Source: Aequoribacter fuscus | GTDB taxonomy: Bacteria > Pseudomonadota > Gammaproteobacteria > Pseudomonadales > Halieaceae | Assembly (NCBI RefSeq): GCF_009910365.1 | Contig: NZ_CP036423.1 | Span: 2,108,001 to 2,172,000, forward strand | Direction of reading: 5' to 3' | DNA: 64,000 nucleotides | Shown here: positions 55,203 through 62,995 of the stretch, in pieces | How positions within the stretch are numbered: the first letter of the stretch is position 1 | How the letters are laid out: each line of letters starts with the position of its first letter | The notes under the pieces: generated by a model | Databases searched by the model: none | Told to the model about the DNA's origin: nothing | What the model saw: the letters and a program-made list of their open reading frames with translations, nothing else | Translations under genes and position numbers: made by a program

Positions 55203-58130
55203 ATGACGCAGGCACTACCCCACTACGAAAGCTTTGAACATCTAAACACCCAGCACATACCCTCGCTGGATATCACCGTGGGGCATTTCCGCCACAAAGG
55301 CACAGGCGCCGAACACTACCATTTAGCAAGCAATAATGATGAGAATGTCTTTCTCGTGGCACTTCGAACAGTCCCGCAAGACTCGACTGGCGTGGCTCAC
55401 ATCCTAGAGCACACGGCCCTGTGTGGTAGCGAGAAATATCCAGTGCGCGATCCATTCTTCATGATGTTGCGGCGTTCGCTAAACACCTTTATGAACGCGT
55501 TTACCAGCTCAGATTGGACCGCCTACCCCTTTGCCAGTCAAACACCGAAAGACTTCGAAAACCTGCTTCAGGTGTATCTCGATGCGGTATTTTTCTCGAA
55601 TCTCGATCCTTTGGATTTCGCGCAAGAAGGCCACCGAATAGAGCTTGAAGATAGCGAGGACCTGAACTCAGACCTAGTGTACAAAGGTGTGGTCTTTAAC
55701 GAGATGAAAGGCGCCATGAGCTCGGTGAACAGTACGCTGTGGCAAACGCTATCGGGCGAGTTATTCGATAACACCTATCACTACAACAGCGGTGGAGACC
55801 CTGAGTGCATCACCGATTTAACCTACGAGCAGCTGAAGGCCTTCTACCAAACACATTACCACCCCAGTAATGCGATTTTTATGACGTTTGGCAACATGCC
55901 TGCCGATTATCACCAGCAGCGCTTTGAAGAATGGGCTTTGCACCGCTTCGAGCGCTCCGACGCGCGTATCGAGGTTGCACTGGCAACACCCTTTGAACAG
56001 GCCAAACGCGCCGAACATTCTTATTGCTTGGATGACTCTGACGATCTCAGTGGCAAAACACACATTGTTATGGGCTGGAAACTGGGTGAGAGTCAAGACC
56101 TAATGGCCCAACTCGAGGCTCACCTCATCACGAATTTATTGCTCGAAAATAGCGCTTCACCACTTATGGCGAAGCTCGAAACCAGCAGCCTCGGGAACTC
56201 TCCCTCGCCGCTTTGTGGCCTGGAAGACTCCATGCGTGAAATGGTTTTTTGTTGTGGTATCGCGGGAAGCGAGCCAGAACACCTAGAGGCCACCGAACAA
56301 TTGGTTTTAGGTGTGCTTGAGGAATGTGCCAACACCGGATTCAGCGACGAGGACATCGAAGCCGTGTTGCATCAGCTTGAGTTGCATCAGCGAGAAATCA
56401 CCGGCGATGGCATGCCCTATGGCCTGAATTTGATACTGCAGGGGCTTAGTGCCGCGACACATTATGCTGATCCTGTAAACGTACTGAATCTTGAACCTGC
56501 CTTAGCGCAACTCAAAGAAAACATAAAGTCCCCAGGCTACGTCCAAAATCTTATTCGAGAGCGCTTGCTCGACAACAAGCACCGCGTCACCTTGGTATTG
56601 AAGCCAGATACCGAATTGTCAGCAGCGAAGATCCAAGCGGAGAAAGACAAACTCCAAGCGGTAAAAAATACACTGTCAGAGGACGATTTGCGGGCTTTGG
56701 TGAAGCAAAGCAAGGACCTGCAAGAGAGGCAAAATTCACAAGATGACAGTTCAATATTGCCCAAGGTAACAAAGGCCGACGTCGCCGAACACCTACACGA
56801 ACCGACCTACAGAATTGGCGAGGATGCGGCGTACACCTTATATCCAGCTGGGACTAATGGCTTAATTTATCGAGAAGTCGTCGCGCGTCTTGCCCAACTA
56901 AACGCACAGGAGCTACAGCTACTGCCTCTGTACACGGATTTTATAACGGAAGTCGGTCTTGGCGCACAATCCTATCTAGACGTTCAAAAACGTCAGTCTG
57001 CTGCGGTTGGCGGCATTCACGCACACGCCATGATTCGCAACAGTAAAACTCAGGCTGATGCGCTCGACGGCTACGTCGCGTTATCATCAAAAGCGCTGAT
57101 TGACAAAAGCGAGCAACAGCTCGAGTTATTGCAAGATACTCTGAATTCACCGCGCTTTGATGAGCTAAAGCGTTTGCGCGAACTGGTCAGCCAAAGAACG
57201 CAACGACGTGTGAACGCGATTACCGGCAACGGCCACAGCTTAGCAATGAGTGCCGCAGCAGCCGCGCATGCTCCACTCGCAACGGTGCAAGACAGCCTGG
57301 GCGGACTGCCCGCCATTGCCTACCTAAAAGAGTTAAACAAACGCTTAGACAGCAATAACGATCTCGAAGCCTTTGCCCATGACCTGACGAAACTGCACCA
57401 AAACGTGCGCACGGGCGAATGGCAAAGTCTGCTGATTGGTGAAGAGCAGGCCTTGGATTCGCTGCTGGCGTCAGTTCCCCACGCCCAACTCGGCAAAGCT
57501 CTGGCGGTAACCCCGCTGCAATCATCGCCCTTTGATGCCGCTAGCCCCAAACAACTTTGGCTTGCGGATACACAGGTATATTTTTGTGCCAAAGCCTACG
57601 TGACGGTTAGCTCAGACCACCCCGATGCACCTGCACTTACCGTCTTAGGTGGCCTGCTGCGTAATGGCTTTTTACACCGAGCCATACGCGAACAAGGTGG
57701 CGCGTACGGCGGCGGGGCTTCGCAAGATGGCGGGACCGGCGTCTTTCGGTTCTATTCGTACCGAGATCCTCGTTTCGGGGAGACGTTAAACGACTTCGAT
57801 GCGTCAATTGCATGGTTGCTGTCCAACACATTCAGTGACGAAGCGCTCGATGAATCGGTATTGGGTGTCATTGCCGCTTTGGACAAACCGGCATCGCCAG
57901 CTGGCGCCTGCAAACAACATTTTCACAACCGGTTATTTGAACGCAGTCACGCTGACAAAGAAGCCTTCCGCCGCGCTGTTCTGAACTGTACACGCGATGA
58001 CATACTGCGCGTCGCACAGCAGTACCTAAGACCTGCCGACGCGTCAATTGCAGTCATTGCACCCAAAGGCACTGACAGCAAAGAGGCAGCGTTAATCTCG
58101 GAACTCGGGCTTCAGCTCAGGAAAATATAA
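55203..58130 (+). CDS. M16-family zinc metalloprotease, presequence-protease-like
   Basis: A large peptidasome of 975 residues that degrades peptides inside a closed chamber. The inverted zinc motif is HILEH at 66-70 in VAHILEHTALCGSEKYPVRDPFFMML, and the distal Glu is in FNEMKGAMSS. The ALCGSEKYPVRDPFF segment and the duplicated halves place it with PreP/M16C proteins. No signal peptide, so cytosolic. It begins 37 bases after the glutaminyl-cyclase-like gene, ahead of a hairpin at 58139. Confidence 0.92.
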   Translation: MTQALPHYESFEHLNTQHIPSLDITVGHFRHKGTGAEHYHLASNNDENVFLVALRTVPQDSTGVAHILEHTALCGSEKYPVRDPFFMMLRRSLNTFMNAFTSSDWTAYPFASQTPKDFENLLQVYLDAVFFSNLDPLDFAQEGHRIELEDSEDLNSDLVYKGVVFNEMKGAMSSVNSTLWQTLSGELFDNTYHYNSGGDPECITDLTYEQLKAFYQTHYHPSNAIFMTFGNMPADYHQQRFEEWALHRFERSDARIEVALATPFEQAKRAEHSYCLDDSDDLSGKTHIVMGWKLGESQDLMAQLEAHLITNLLLENSASPLMAKLETSSLGNSPSPLCGLEDSMREMVFCCGIAGSEPEHLEATEQLVLGVLEECANTGFSDEDIEAVLHQLELHQREITGDGMPYGLNLILQGLSAATHYADPVNVLNLEPALAQLKENIKSPGYVQNLIRERLLDNKHRVTLVLKPDTELSAAKIQAEKDKLQAVKNTLSEDDLRALVKQSKDLQERQNSQDDSSILPKVTKADVAEHLHEPTYRIGEDAAYTLYPAGTNGLIYREVVARLAQLNAQELQLLPLYTDFITEVGLGAQSYLDVQKRQSAAVGGIHAHAMIRNSKTQADALDGYVALSSKALIDKSEQQLELLQDTLNSPRFDELKRLRELVSQRTQRRVNAITGNGHSLAMSAAAAAHAPLATVQDSLGGLPAIAYLKELNKRLDSNNDLEAFAHDLTKLHQNVRTGEWQSLLIGEEQALDSLLASVPHAQLGKALAVTPLQSSPFDAASPKQLWLADTQVYFCAKAYVTVSSDHPDAPALTVLGGLLRNGFLHRAIREQGGAYGGGASQDGGTGVFRFYSYRDPRFGETLNDFDASIAWLLSNTFSDEALDESVLGVIAALDKPASPAGACKQHFHNRLFERSHADKEAFRRAVLNCTRDDILRVAQQYLRPADASIAVIAPKGTDSKEAALISELGLQLRKI

Positions 58131-58138
58131 GCCCGTTG

Positions 58139-58161
58139 GCCTGCCGCCTCAGGCGGCAGGC
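58139..58161. terminator. Hairpin between convergent protease genes
   Basis: GCCTGCCGCC and GGCGGCAGGC pair perfectly around TCA. That loop is the stop codon (TGA on the minus strand) of the C39 peptidase gene, so the end of its coding sequence is inside the stem. A short T-run follows on the plus strand only, so it terminates mostly the M16 gene. Confidence 0.65.
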
Positions 58162-58679
58162 TTTAGCCAGAGTGCCTTTACGACGTCACCTTCCACCCAG
58201 TCCCGCAACTCCGAAAAACCGACGTAGACTCGCCCCCACGATGGATCCGACAGCCAAACGCCCCGCTCCGAACCTTCTGTTACCAGCGTAAAGTGCGGTT
58301 GCCCGAAGGGTTCTACGTAGATCAGCAAAGGTTGTTTTAATGCGGCCAAGGATGCTATGGGCACCTGTAGCCCCTGAGCGTCATACCCTAATGGCCCGCC
58401 CATCATAGCGATATGCCACAGACTAAAGCCCTCATCCACGAAAGTCTGCAAACTGAGCTCTGCTTGGCTGAATTGCGCTAACCAGGCATTCAGAACATCG
58501 GATTCGCTGACATTTCGCCCCCAATGATGAGTCAGCAAGGTCGCCACAGCAGCCGCACCGCACGAGTAGTCGCGCTGTTGTTTCACGACGCCCTGATCTC
58601 GCTGCTCAACCCAGCTCGTCAAAGCGAGGACCTGCGAGCACATAAGACTCAAAGTCAACGCGGCGATCAGTCGAGCCAT
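58149..58679 (-). CDS. Exported C39-family cysteine peptidase
   Basis: 176 residues with a Sec signal peptide (about 1-19), so unlike bacteriocin-exporter C39 domains it acts in the periplasm. Catalytic residues: Cys40 in DYSCGAAAVATLL, His129 in QPHFTLV and Asp145 in LSDPSWG. FapD, the C39 protein of the Pseudomonas functional-amyloid system, and similar stand-alone exported members are the closest known form. It is the last gene of a four-gene cluster with an outer-membrane barrel and a small exported protein that carries a double-glycine-like motif. Inferred role: trimming that protein. Confidence 0.85.
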   Translation of the reverse strand: MARLIAALTLSLMCSQVLALTSWVEQRDQGVVKQQRDYSCGAAAVATLLTHHWGRNVSESDVLNAWLAQFSQAELSLQTFVDEGFSLWHIAMMGGPLGYDAQGLQVPIASLAALKQPLLIYVEPFGQPHFTLVTEGSERGVWLSDPSWGRVYVGFSELRDWVEGDVVKALWLKPAA

Positions 58680-58687
58680 AGATGAAC

Positions 58688-58930
58688 CTATTCCTCAGAC
58701 AGCAAGCGGCCGTCAAACCAAACTAGGCTTGCAATAACAACACCGTAGACCAGACTTGCCACAAACCAAAACAGTAAATACTGCATTTGAGGCGCCAGAC
58801 TTTGCTCAGCACCCACGCCGACACTACTCCAAACCACCCAGGCCAAACCTGGCATCATGCATAAAGCCCAAACTAAGATAACCACCCCTAAGAAACTGAC
58901 ACGAGACGGTCCAATAATCACTTTTTTCAT
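58688..58930 (-). CDS. Small inner-membrane protein, unknown
   Basis: 80 residues with two predicted membrane helices (about 13-35 and 50-72) and a short acidic C terminus. Not recognised. The ATG at 58930 has AAGGAG 6 bases ahead, so it is a real gene. It lies 8 bases before the C39 peptidase gene on the same strand. A partner or anchor for that peptidase is possible. Confidence 0.7.
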   Translation of the reverse strand: MKKVIIGPSRVSFLGVVILVWALCMMPGLAWVVWSSVGVGAEQSLAPQMQYLLFWFVASLVYGVVIASLVWFDGRLLSEE

Positions 58931-58952
58931 TCTCAACTCCTTTTTCTAAAAC

Positions 58953-58974
58953 AAAGGCACCCGAAGGTGCCTTT
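58953..58974 (-). terminator. Hairpin with UUCG tetraloop after the small exported gene
   Basis: AAAGGCACC and GGTGCCTTT pair perfectly around the minus-strand tetraloop TTCG, a very stable cUUCGg fold; the following bases are T-rich (GTTTTAG). It separates the small exported protein from the membrane and peptidase genes, so more copies of the former would be made. Confidence 0.75.
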
Positions 58975-58985
58975 CCAATGCTAAC

Positions 58986-59438
58986 TCATATACCGTGAGT
59001 TTCCACGCAAAACGTGTCACAAGATTTCATATCTTCGATGGGATCCGTGTAACTGTCGTGGGTTTTTGTCACATCGGTGGTGGGCGCGCTGGGCCCACTT
59101 GTACCGGATATTTCCTCGGCGCCGGCGGAGTCTTGGATGATGACATCATCTTCACCCACAGCACCTTCTTTTGCTGCGACATCGATATAGCTACCCCACA
59201 TGACTGCCGTGAATGCCAAATCAACAGCTGCTGCAGCCAACACAAAACCAAACAATTGCATAAATTCGCCCTTGGTTTCTTGCATGGTGGCTTGTGACAG
59301 CGGCGCTACATTCAGGTTCTGTAAATCCGTGCCGAAGAGTTCACTGACATCATCGGCAGGCAGAGGTGCCGCGGTGACTGTGCCCACACAAACACTCAAC
59401 AGGGCCGCACCAAGCGATTTCGTTACTAAGTTTTTCAT
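58986..59438 (-). CDS. Small exported protein with leader-like motif; candidate C39 substrate
   Basis: 150 residues, not recognised as a known family. Signal peptide 1-24; then LSQATMQETKGE at 47-58, which is close to the double-glycine leader pattern LSxxELxxIxGG. Next is a hydrophobic helix (about 61-82), an acidic Ser/Thr-rich region (about 88-135), and two cysteines at 140 and 144 near the C terminus. GAGG precedes the ATG at 59438; a start 13 codons earlier would spoil the signal peptide. It sits between the outer-membrane barrel and the C39 peptidase, and a terminator after it suggests it is the most abundant product. Confidence 0.75.
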   Translation of the reverse strand: MKNLVTKSLGAALLSVCVGTVTAAPLPADDVSELFGTDLQNLNVAPLSQATMQETKGEFMQLFGFVLAAAAVDLAFTAVMWGSYIDVAAKEGAVGEDDVIIQDSAGAEEISGTSGPSAPTTDVTKTHDSYTDPIEDMKSCDTFCVETHGI

Positions 59439-59498
59439 ATGTTGTTCCTCATTCCATTGAAAATTACCCAGCTTCATGCTGGCGTGATCCGCAGAGCC

Positions 59499-60269
59499 CT
59501 AAAATCGATAACGGCCCTGAACAGATAAGGTTGCGGGGGCTGTGTCGGCAAGCCCAAAGCCCAAGGTTAGGGCCACCGATGTATCACCGCTTATTCGATA
59601 AGATCCCCCTAAACTCAGTCGCTGCCGAACAGAGAATTCACCGGAGTGACCAGTCACCCCACGCGACATTTGGTACGCGGTATACAAGCCCACCACACGG
59701 TTCACAGCGAAGTCCATCGCCACATTCCATTGCATGTATTTCGATTGAGGACTCAAGGCTCCACCCACACGCCACCGACTTGCGGTGTGATAGCTAAGGC
59801 TAGTAGAGAGAACCAAGGGATCGATAAACCGATAGGTTTGGATACTAATGTTGGAAGCGGGACGAGCCCATTCCAGCCCAGACACAGTGTGCGATGCGTG
59901 AAGTTCTCGATACGCCGAAACATTCCACTGCCAAGCGCCTTGCGTTGGAATACGCCAGCGCAGGCCTAGGGCTTGTGTACTGGCACCAGAACGGGCCTCG
60001 TTTTGCAAGGATCGCTGGCTTGAGTACTGCCAGCTGAGTGCGATGTTCTTGTTAAGACCATAGTTCAGGTTCAAACTGCTGCTGTAGCTGCGTGAAGACA
60101 CACCAGCACGACTCAGCTGATCCGTGCTGAAACTAAAACGGGGACTTACGGTAAATTGCTTGGGCGCGATCAGCAGATCTTCGATAGACAACACCGCGCG
60201 CGGTTTCTCGTCTGCGTGACTCCAACCAGCCGCGCCAAGCAGACCTAGTAAAATTAGTAAACGCAACAC
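59499..60269 (-). CDS. Outer-membrane beta-barrel protein
   Basis: 256 residues: signal peptide (about 1-19, SHA), then alternating aromatic beta-strands ending in the Phe-terminal VQGRYRF, as recognised by the BAM machinery. AAGGAGG is close ahead of the GTG at 60269. It resembles the transporter-like barrel proteins in Fap or Fil-type clusters, but I can name no closer family. It is the first gene of the cluster with the small exported protein, membrane protein and C39 peptidase. It may be the exit route for the processed product. Confidence 0.75.
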   Translation of the reverse strand: MLRLLILLGLLGAAGWSHADEKPRAVLSIEDLLIAPKQFTVSPRFSFSTDQLSRAGVSSRSYSSSLNLNYGLNKNIALSWQYSSQRSLQNEARSGASTQALGLRWRIPTQGAWQWNVSAYRELHASHTVSGLEWARPASNISIQTYRFIDPLVLSTSLSYHTASRWRVGGALSPQSKYMQWNVAMDFAVNRVVGLYTAYQMSRGVTGHSGEFSVRQRLSLGGSYRISGDTSVALTLGFGLADTAPATLSVQGRYRF

Positions 60270-60397
60270 ACGCCCTCCTTGGCTTTAAAGTGTTGGGTTT
60301 AGTGTGAAACCTGCCCTGCCGAAATGCGCCTGCTGATTTCGTCAGAAACTATCTCTGCAGCTCAAAAGTCACCGCAGGCAACAAGACATCAAAAGGG

Positions 60398-62119
60398 TTA
60401 GAATGGGAAGACCAGAGGAATCAAGGTCAGTGCTACAGCGGTGTATACGACAGATACTGGCGCTCCAATTCGCAGATAATCACCGAGACGATACCCTCCC
60501 ATGTTCTGAACCATCAGATTGGTGGTGTAGCCAAAGGGCGTCAAGAAACTGGCACTTGCACCAAAGGCCACCGCGGCGGCAAACGGCAATAGGTCAACTT
60601 GAAGGGCAGCAGCAAACGAGGCCGCTAAAGGAAACATCAACGCGGCTGCGGCGGTATTGGTCATCAATTCGGTCATGAGTAGGGTAAACAAGTAAACCGC
60701 GACAAGCGCATACATTGGATTCACCGTACCCAGGGTGCCCTCTGCTCCAGCCAACATCTGGCCTATCAACCCCGTATCCGCGAGTGCCTGCGACACACAC
60801 AACGCAGACGTGATAATTAACCACAACTCAAAAGGAAAGCGCCGTCTAAGTTCTCGAACAGACACCGAGCCAATCGCTAACATAAAGGTCAGCAGCAAAG
60901 CCAAGCCTGAAACCAACTCAAAGTAACCCAGCGCCGCCCCAGTGACGACCAGTCCAAGCCCAAGCAACATCCCCGAACTTTGGGTGCTACTTACCCTGCC
61001 GCTATCAATTTTCGAATCGACGATCACAAAGTTACGGCGCAGGTTATTGCGACGTCGAAAATCGGGCCCAACCGCCAAGATCAGGCTGTCACCCGCTCGC
61101 AGCACAATATCACCCAGCTTACCCGACAAAGGCAGACCACCTCGACTTACACCAACAACGGCTGCATCGAATAAGCTTCGAAACCCCGACGCTTTAATCG
61201 TGCGCCCCTCTACCGTGGCGCCCGGTAATACGATGACCTCGGTCAAGTTGGAACGCAACAGACCCTCTTCCATGGCAAAAGATCGCAGCCCATCGAACTC
61301 GTCTAACACATGTAAGCGCGTGACATCGCCCGAAAAAATCAGTTTATCGGACGCCTGCAAGACTTGCCTCGGAGTCACAGGCGTAATCAATTGACCATCG
61401 CGTACAATCTCGACCAAGAACAAGCCATTCAAATCACGTAATCCGTTATCGGCTACCGATTTTCCGATCAAGCTCGACCCTTCGATAACTTCCGCTTCAA
61501 GTAAATAATCGGTAATGGCTTTATCGCCCACTGTGTGATCGGGCAAGGTTCTTGCAAAAATCGCGAGGGTCAGCAAACCCGCTAAGGTCGCGATCGCGCC
61601 AATAGGAAAGAAATCAAACAAATCGAAACCAGGGACACCCGAATCCAACAAAAAACTATTCACGATGAGATTTGTCGAGGTGCCAATCAAGGTCATAGTG
61701 CCGCCCATAATCGCACTGTAAGACAACACAATAAGCAGCTTCGAGGGACGATGAACCTTATTGCGCTGGACCCCTCCGGCCAGCGTGGCCACAACGGCCG
61801 TGTTGTTCAAAAATGCCGAACTCAGCGCGGTCACAGCGCCCAAACGCATGATCGATAGCGATAGGTTTGAGTGGAGTAGACGATTCGATAAGCTCGTTAG
61901 GACGTTTAGCTTTTCAAGACCCAACGACACCAACAGTAGTGCCAGCAGGGTCACAACCCCTATATTTGTGGCCTTGTCCAGCACCTGCTCAGTGCTGATA
62001 AAGCCCGCAAAATACAATACCCCAAGGGCGCCCGCGAAGACTTTAACGGCCGACACACGCGTGGCTACAAGTGCCGCGATTAGGCCCACAATGACTACGA
62101 CTACAAAATAGGCACTCAC
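60398..62119 (-). CDS. SLC13-family transporter with two RCK_C domains
   Basis: 573 residues. About ten membrane helices with SNT-like GTSTNLIVNSF and TPFGYTTNLMV signatures of DASS/SLC13 anion transporters, and between them a cytosolic insert (about 205-370) with two TrkA-C-type regulatory domains. Such proteins carry sulfate or dicarboxylates; the substrate is not readable. A single-gene unit, divergent from the TetR gene. Confidence 0.9.
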   Translation of the reverse strand: MSAYFVVVVIVGLIAALVATRVSAVKVFAGALGVLYFAGFISTEQVLDKATNIGVVTLLALLLVSLGLEKLNVLTSLSNRLLHSNLSLSIMRLGAVTALSSAFLNNTAVVATLAGGVQRNKVHRPSKLLIVLSYSAIMGGTMTLIGTSTNLIVNSFLLDSGVPGFDLFDFFPIGAIATLAGLLTLAIFARTLPDHTVGDKAITDYLLEAEVIEGSSLIGKSVADNGLRDLNGLFLVEIVRDGQLITPVTPRQVLQASDKLIFSGDVTRLHVLDEFDGLRSFAMEEGLLRSNLTEVIVLPGATVEGRTIKASGFRSLFDAAVVGVSRGGLPLSGKLGDIVLRAGDSLILAVGPDFRRRNNLRRNFVIVDSKIDSGRVSSTQSSGMLLGLGLVVTGAALGYFELVSGLALLLTFMLAIGSVSVRELRRRFPFELWLIITSALCVSQALADTGLIGQMLAGAEGTLGTVNPMYALVAVYLFTLLMTELMTNTAAAALMFPLAASFAAALQVDLLPFAAAVAFGASASFLTPFGYTTNLMVQNMGGYRLGDYLRIGAPVSVVYTAVALTLIPLVFPF

Positions 62120-62229
62120 ACAGCCGCCCCCTGAGGATTACGAGACTATGGTAAACAACTTAGGTAGCTAGAGCCAGCGCCTATTGGTAAGCATAATGTG
62201 GATGTAAAAGTCTAAAAACGCTAATTGTT

Positions 62230-62244
62230 AAACGAAATTTGTTT
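62230..62244. promoter_or_regulatory. Possible TetR operator
   Basis: AAACGAAATTTGTTT is a 15-base palindrome with one mismatched pair, 57 bp upstream of the TetR-family gene and in the divergent gap. Weak by itself; chosen by position. Confidence 0.25.
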
Positions 62245-62300
62245 TCTGATTCAGCAGTTTATGCGTTAGACTATTACTATGTGCTTAGCAAACAACCACA

Positions 62301-62933
62301 ATGGAAAAAAATAATCGTTCACTCGCGACGCGACGCGCCCTCACCAAAGCCGCTCTGCATTTGTTTGCAGACAAGCCCTACGCAGAGGTGAGTCTGCTGG
62401 AAATTACCGAGCGGGCGGGCCAGAAAAATCGCAACGCACTGCAGTACCATTTTGGCTCCAAACGCGCTCTGTTCGAGCAAATTCTGTTAGCGCATGCAGA
62501 TGAAATCGACGCTCTGCGGCAGCAGCTCATTGACGCCCTACCGAAACAAGACTCAGTCAGTGTCGAGGTCGCTATCGATATTTACCTCGAACCGTTTCTG
62601 CAGTACACCCGGCGCAGCGAAAATGGCCGCCTGTACGCCAAGTTCCTAGCACATTTCTTGCGCACCCCAGAACGCGTTGAAAAGGTGCTTAACCCCGACA
62701 TTCCGATGAGCACGCCACCATCGTCTCTGGCTGAGGTGCTGGTCAGTATTAGCCCTACCCTTACACCAGAAGAGCGCGACCAGCTGCTTTTCGTGTCAAA
62801 CGCCATGATGATTTACTCGGTAGATAATTTGGTACGTGCCGAGGAGCAGAATATTTTGACGCTGGATAGCCCGATTGGGCGCCATATTTTGCGGACTTTA
62901 CACACATCACTTGTCGCCTTGTGGACCCTATAA
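62301..62933 (+). CDS. TetR-family transcriptional regulator
   Basis: 210 residues. N-terminal helix-turn-helix with LTKAALHLFADKPYAEVSLLEITERAGQKNRNALQYHFGSKRALFEQIL, as in TetR/AcrR. The C-terminal ligand domain carries no clue. It lies 62 bp upstream of the Baeyer-Villiger-type monooxygenase on the same strand and 181 bp from the divergent transporter, so it may control one or both. Confidence 0.92.
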   Translation: MEKNNRSLATRRALTKAALHLFADKPYAEVSLLEITERAGQKNRNALQYHFGSKRALFEQILLAHADEIDALRQQLIDALPKQDSVSVEVAIDIYLEPFLQYTRRSENGRLYAKFLAHFLRTPERVEKVLNPDIPMSTPPSSLAEVLVSISPTLTPEERDQLLFVSNAMMIYSVDNLVRAEEQNILTLDSPIGRHILRTLHTSLVALWTL

Positions 62934-62995
62934 AACAGTTGCTTATTCGCCACTAGCGTTTAGACTTCGGGCAGACCCTAATTACGCGAGGCCTC

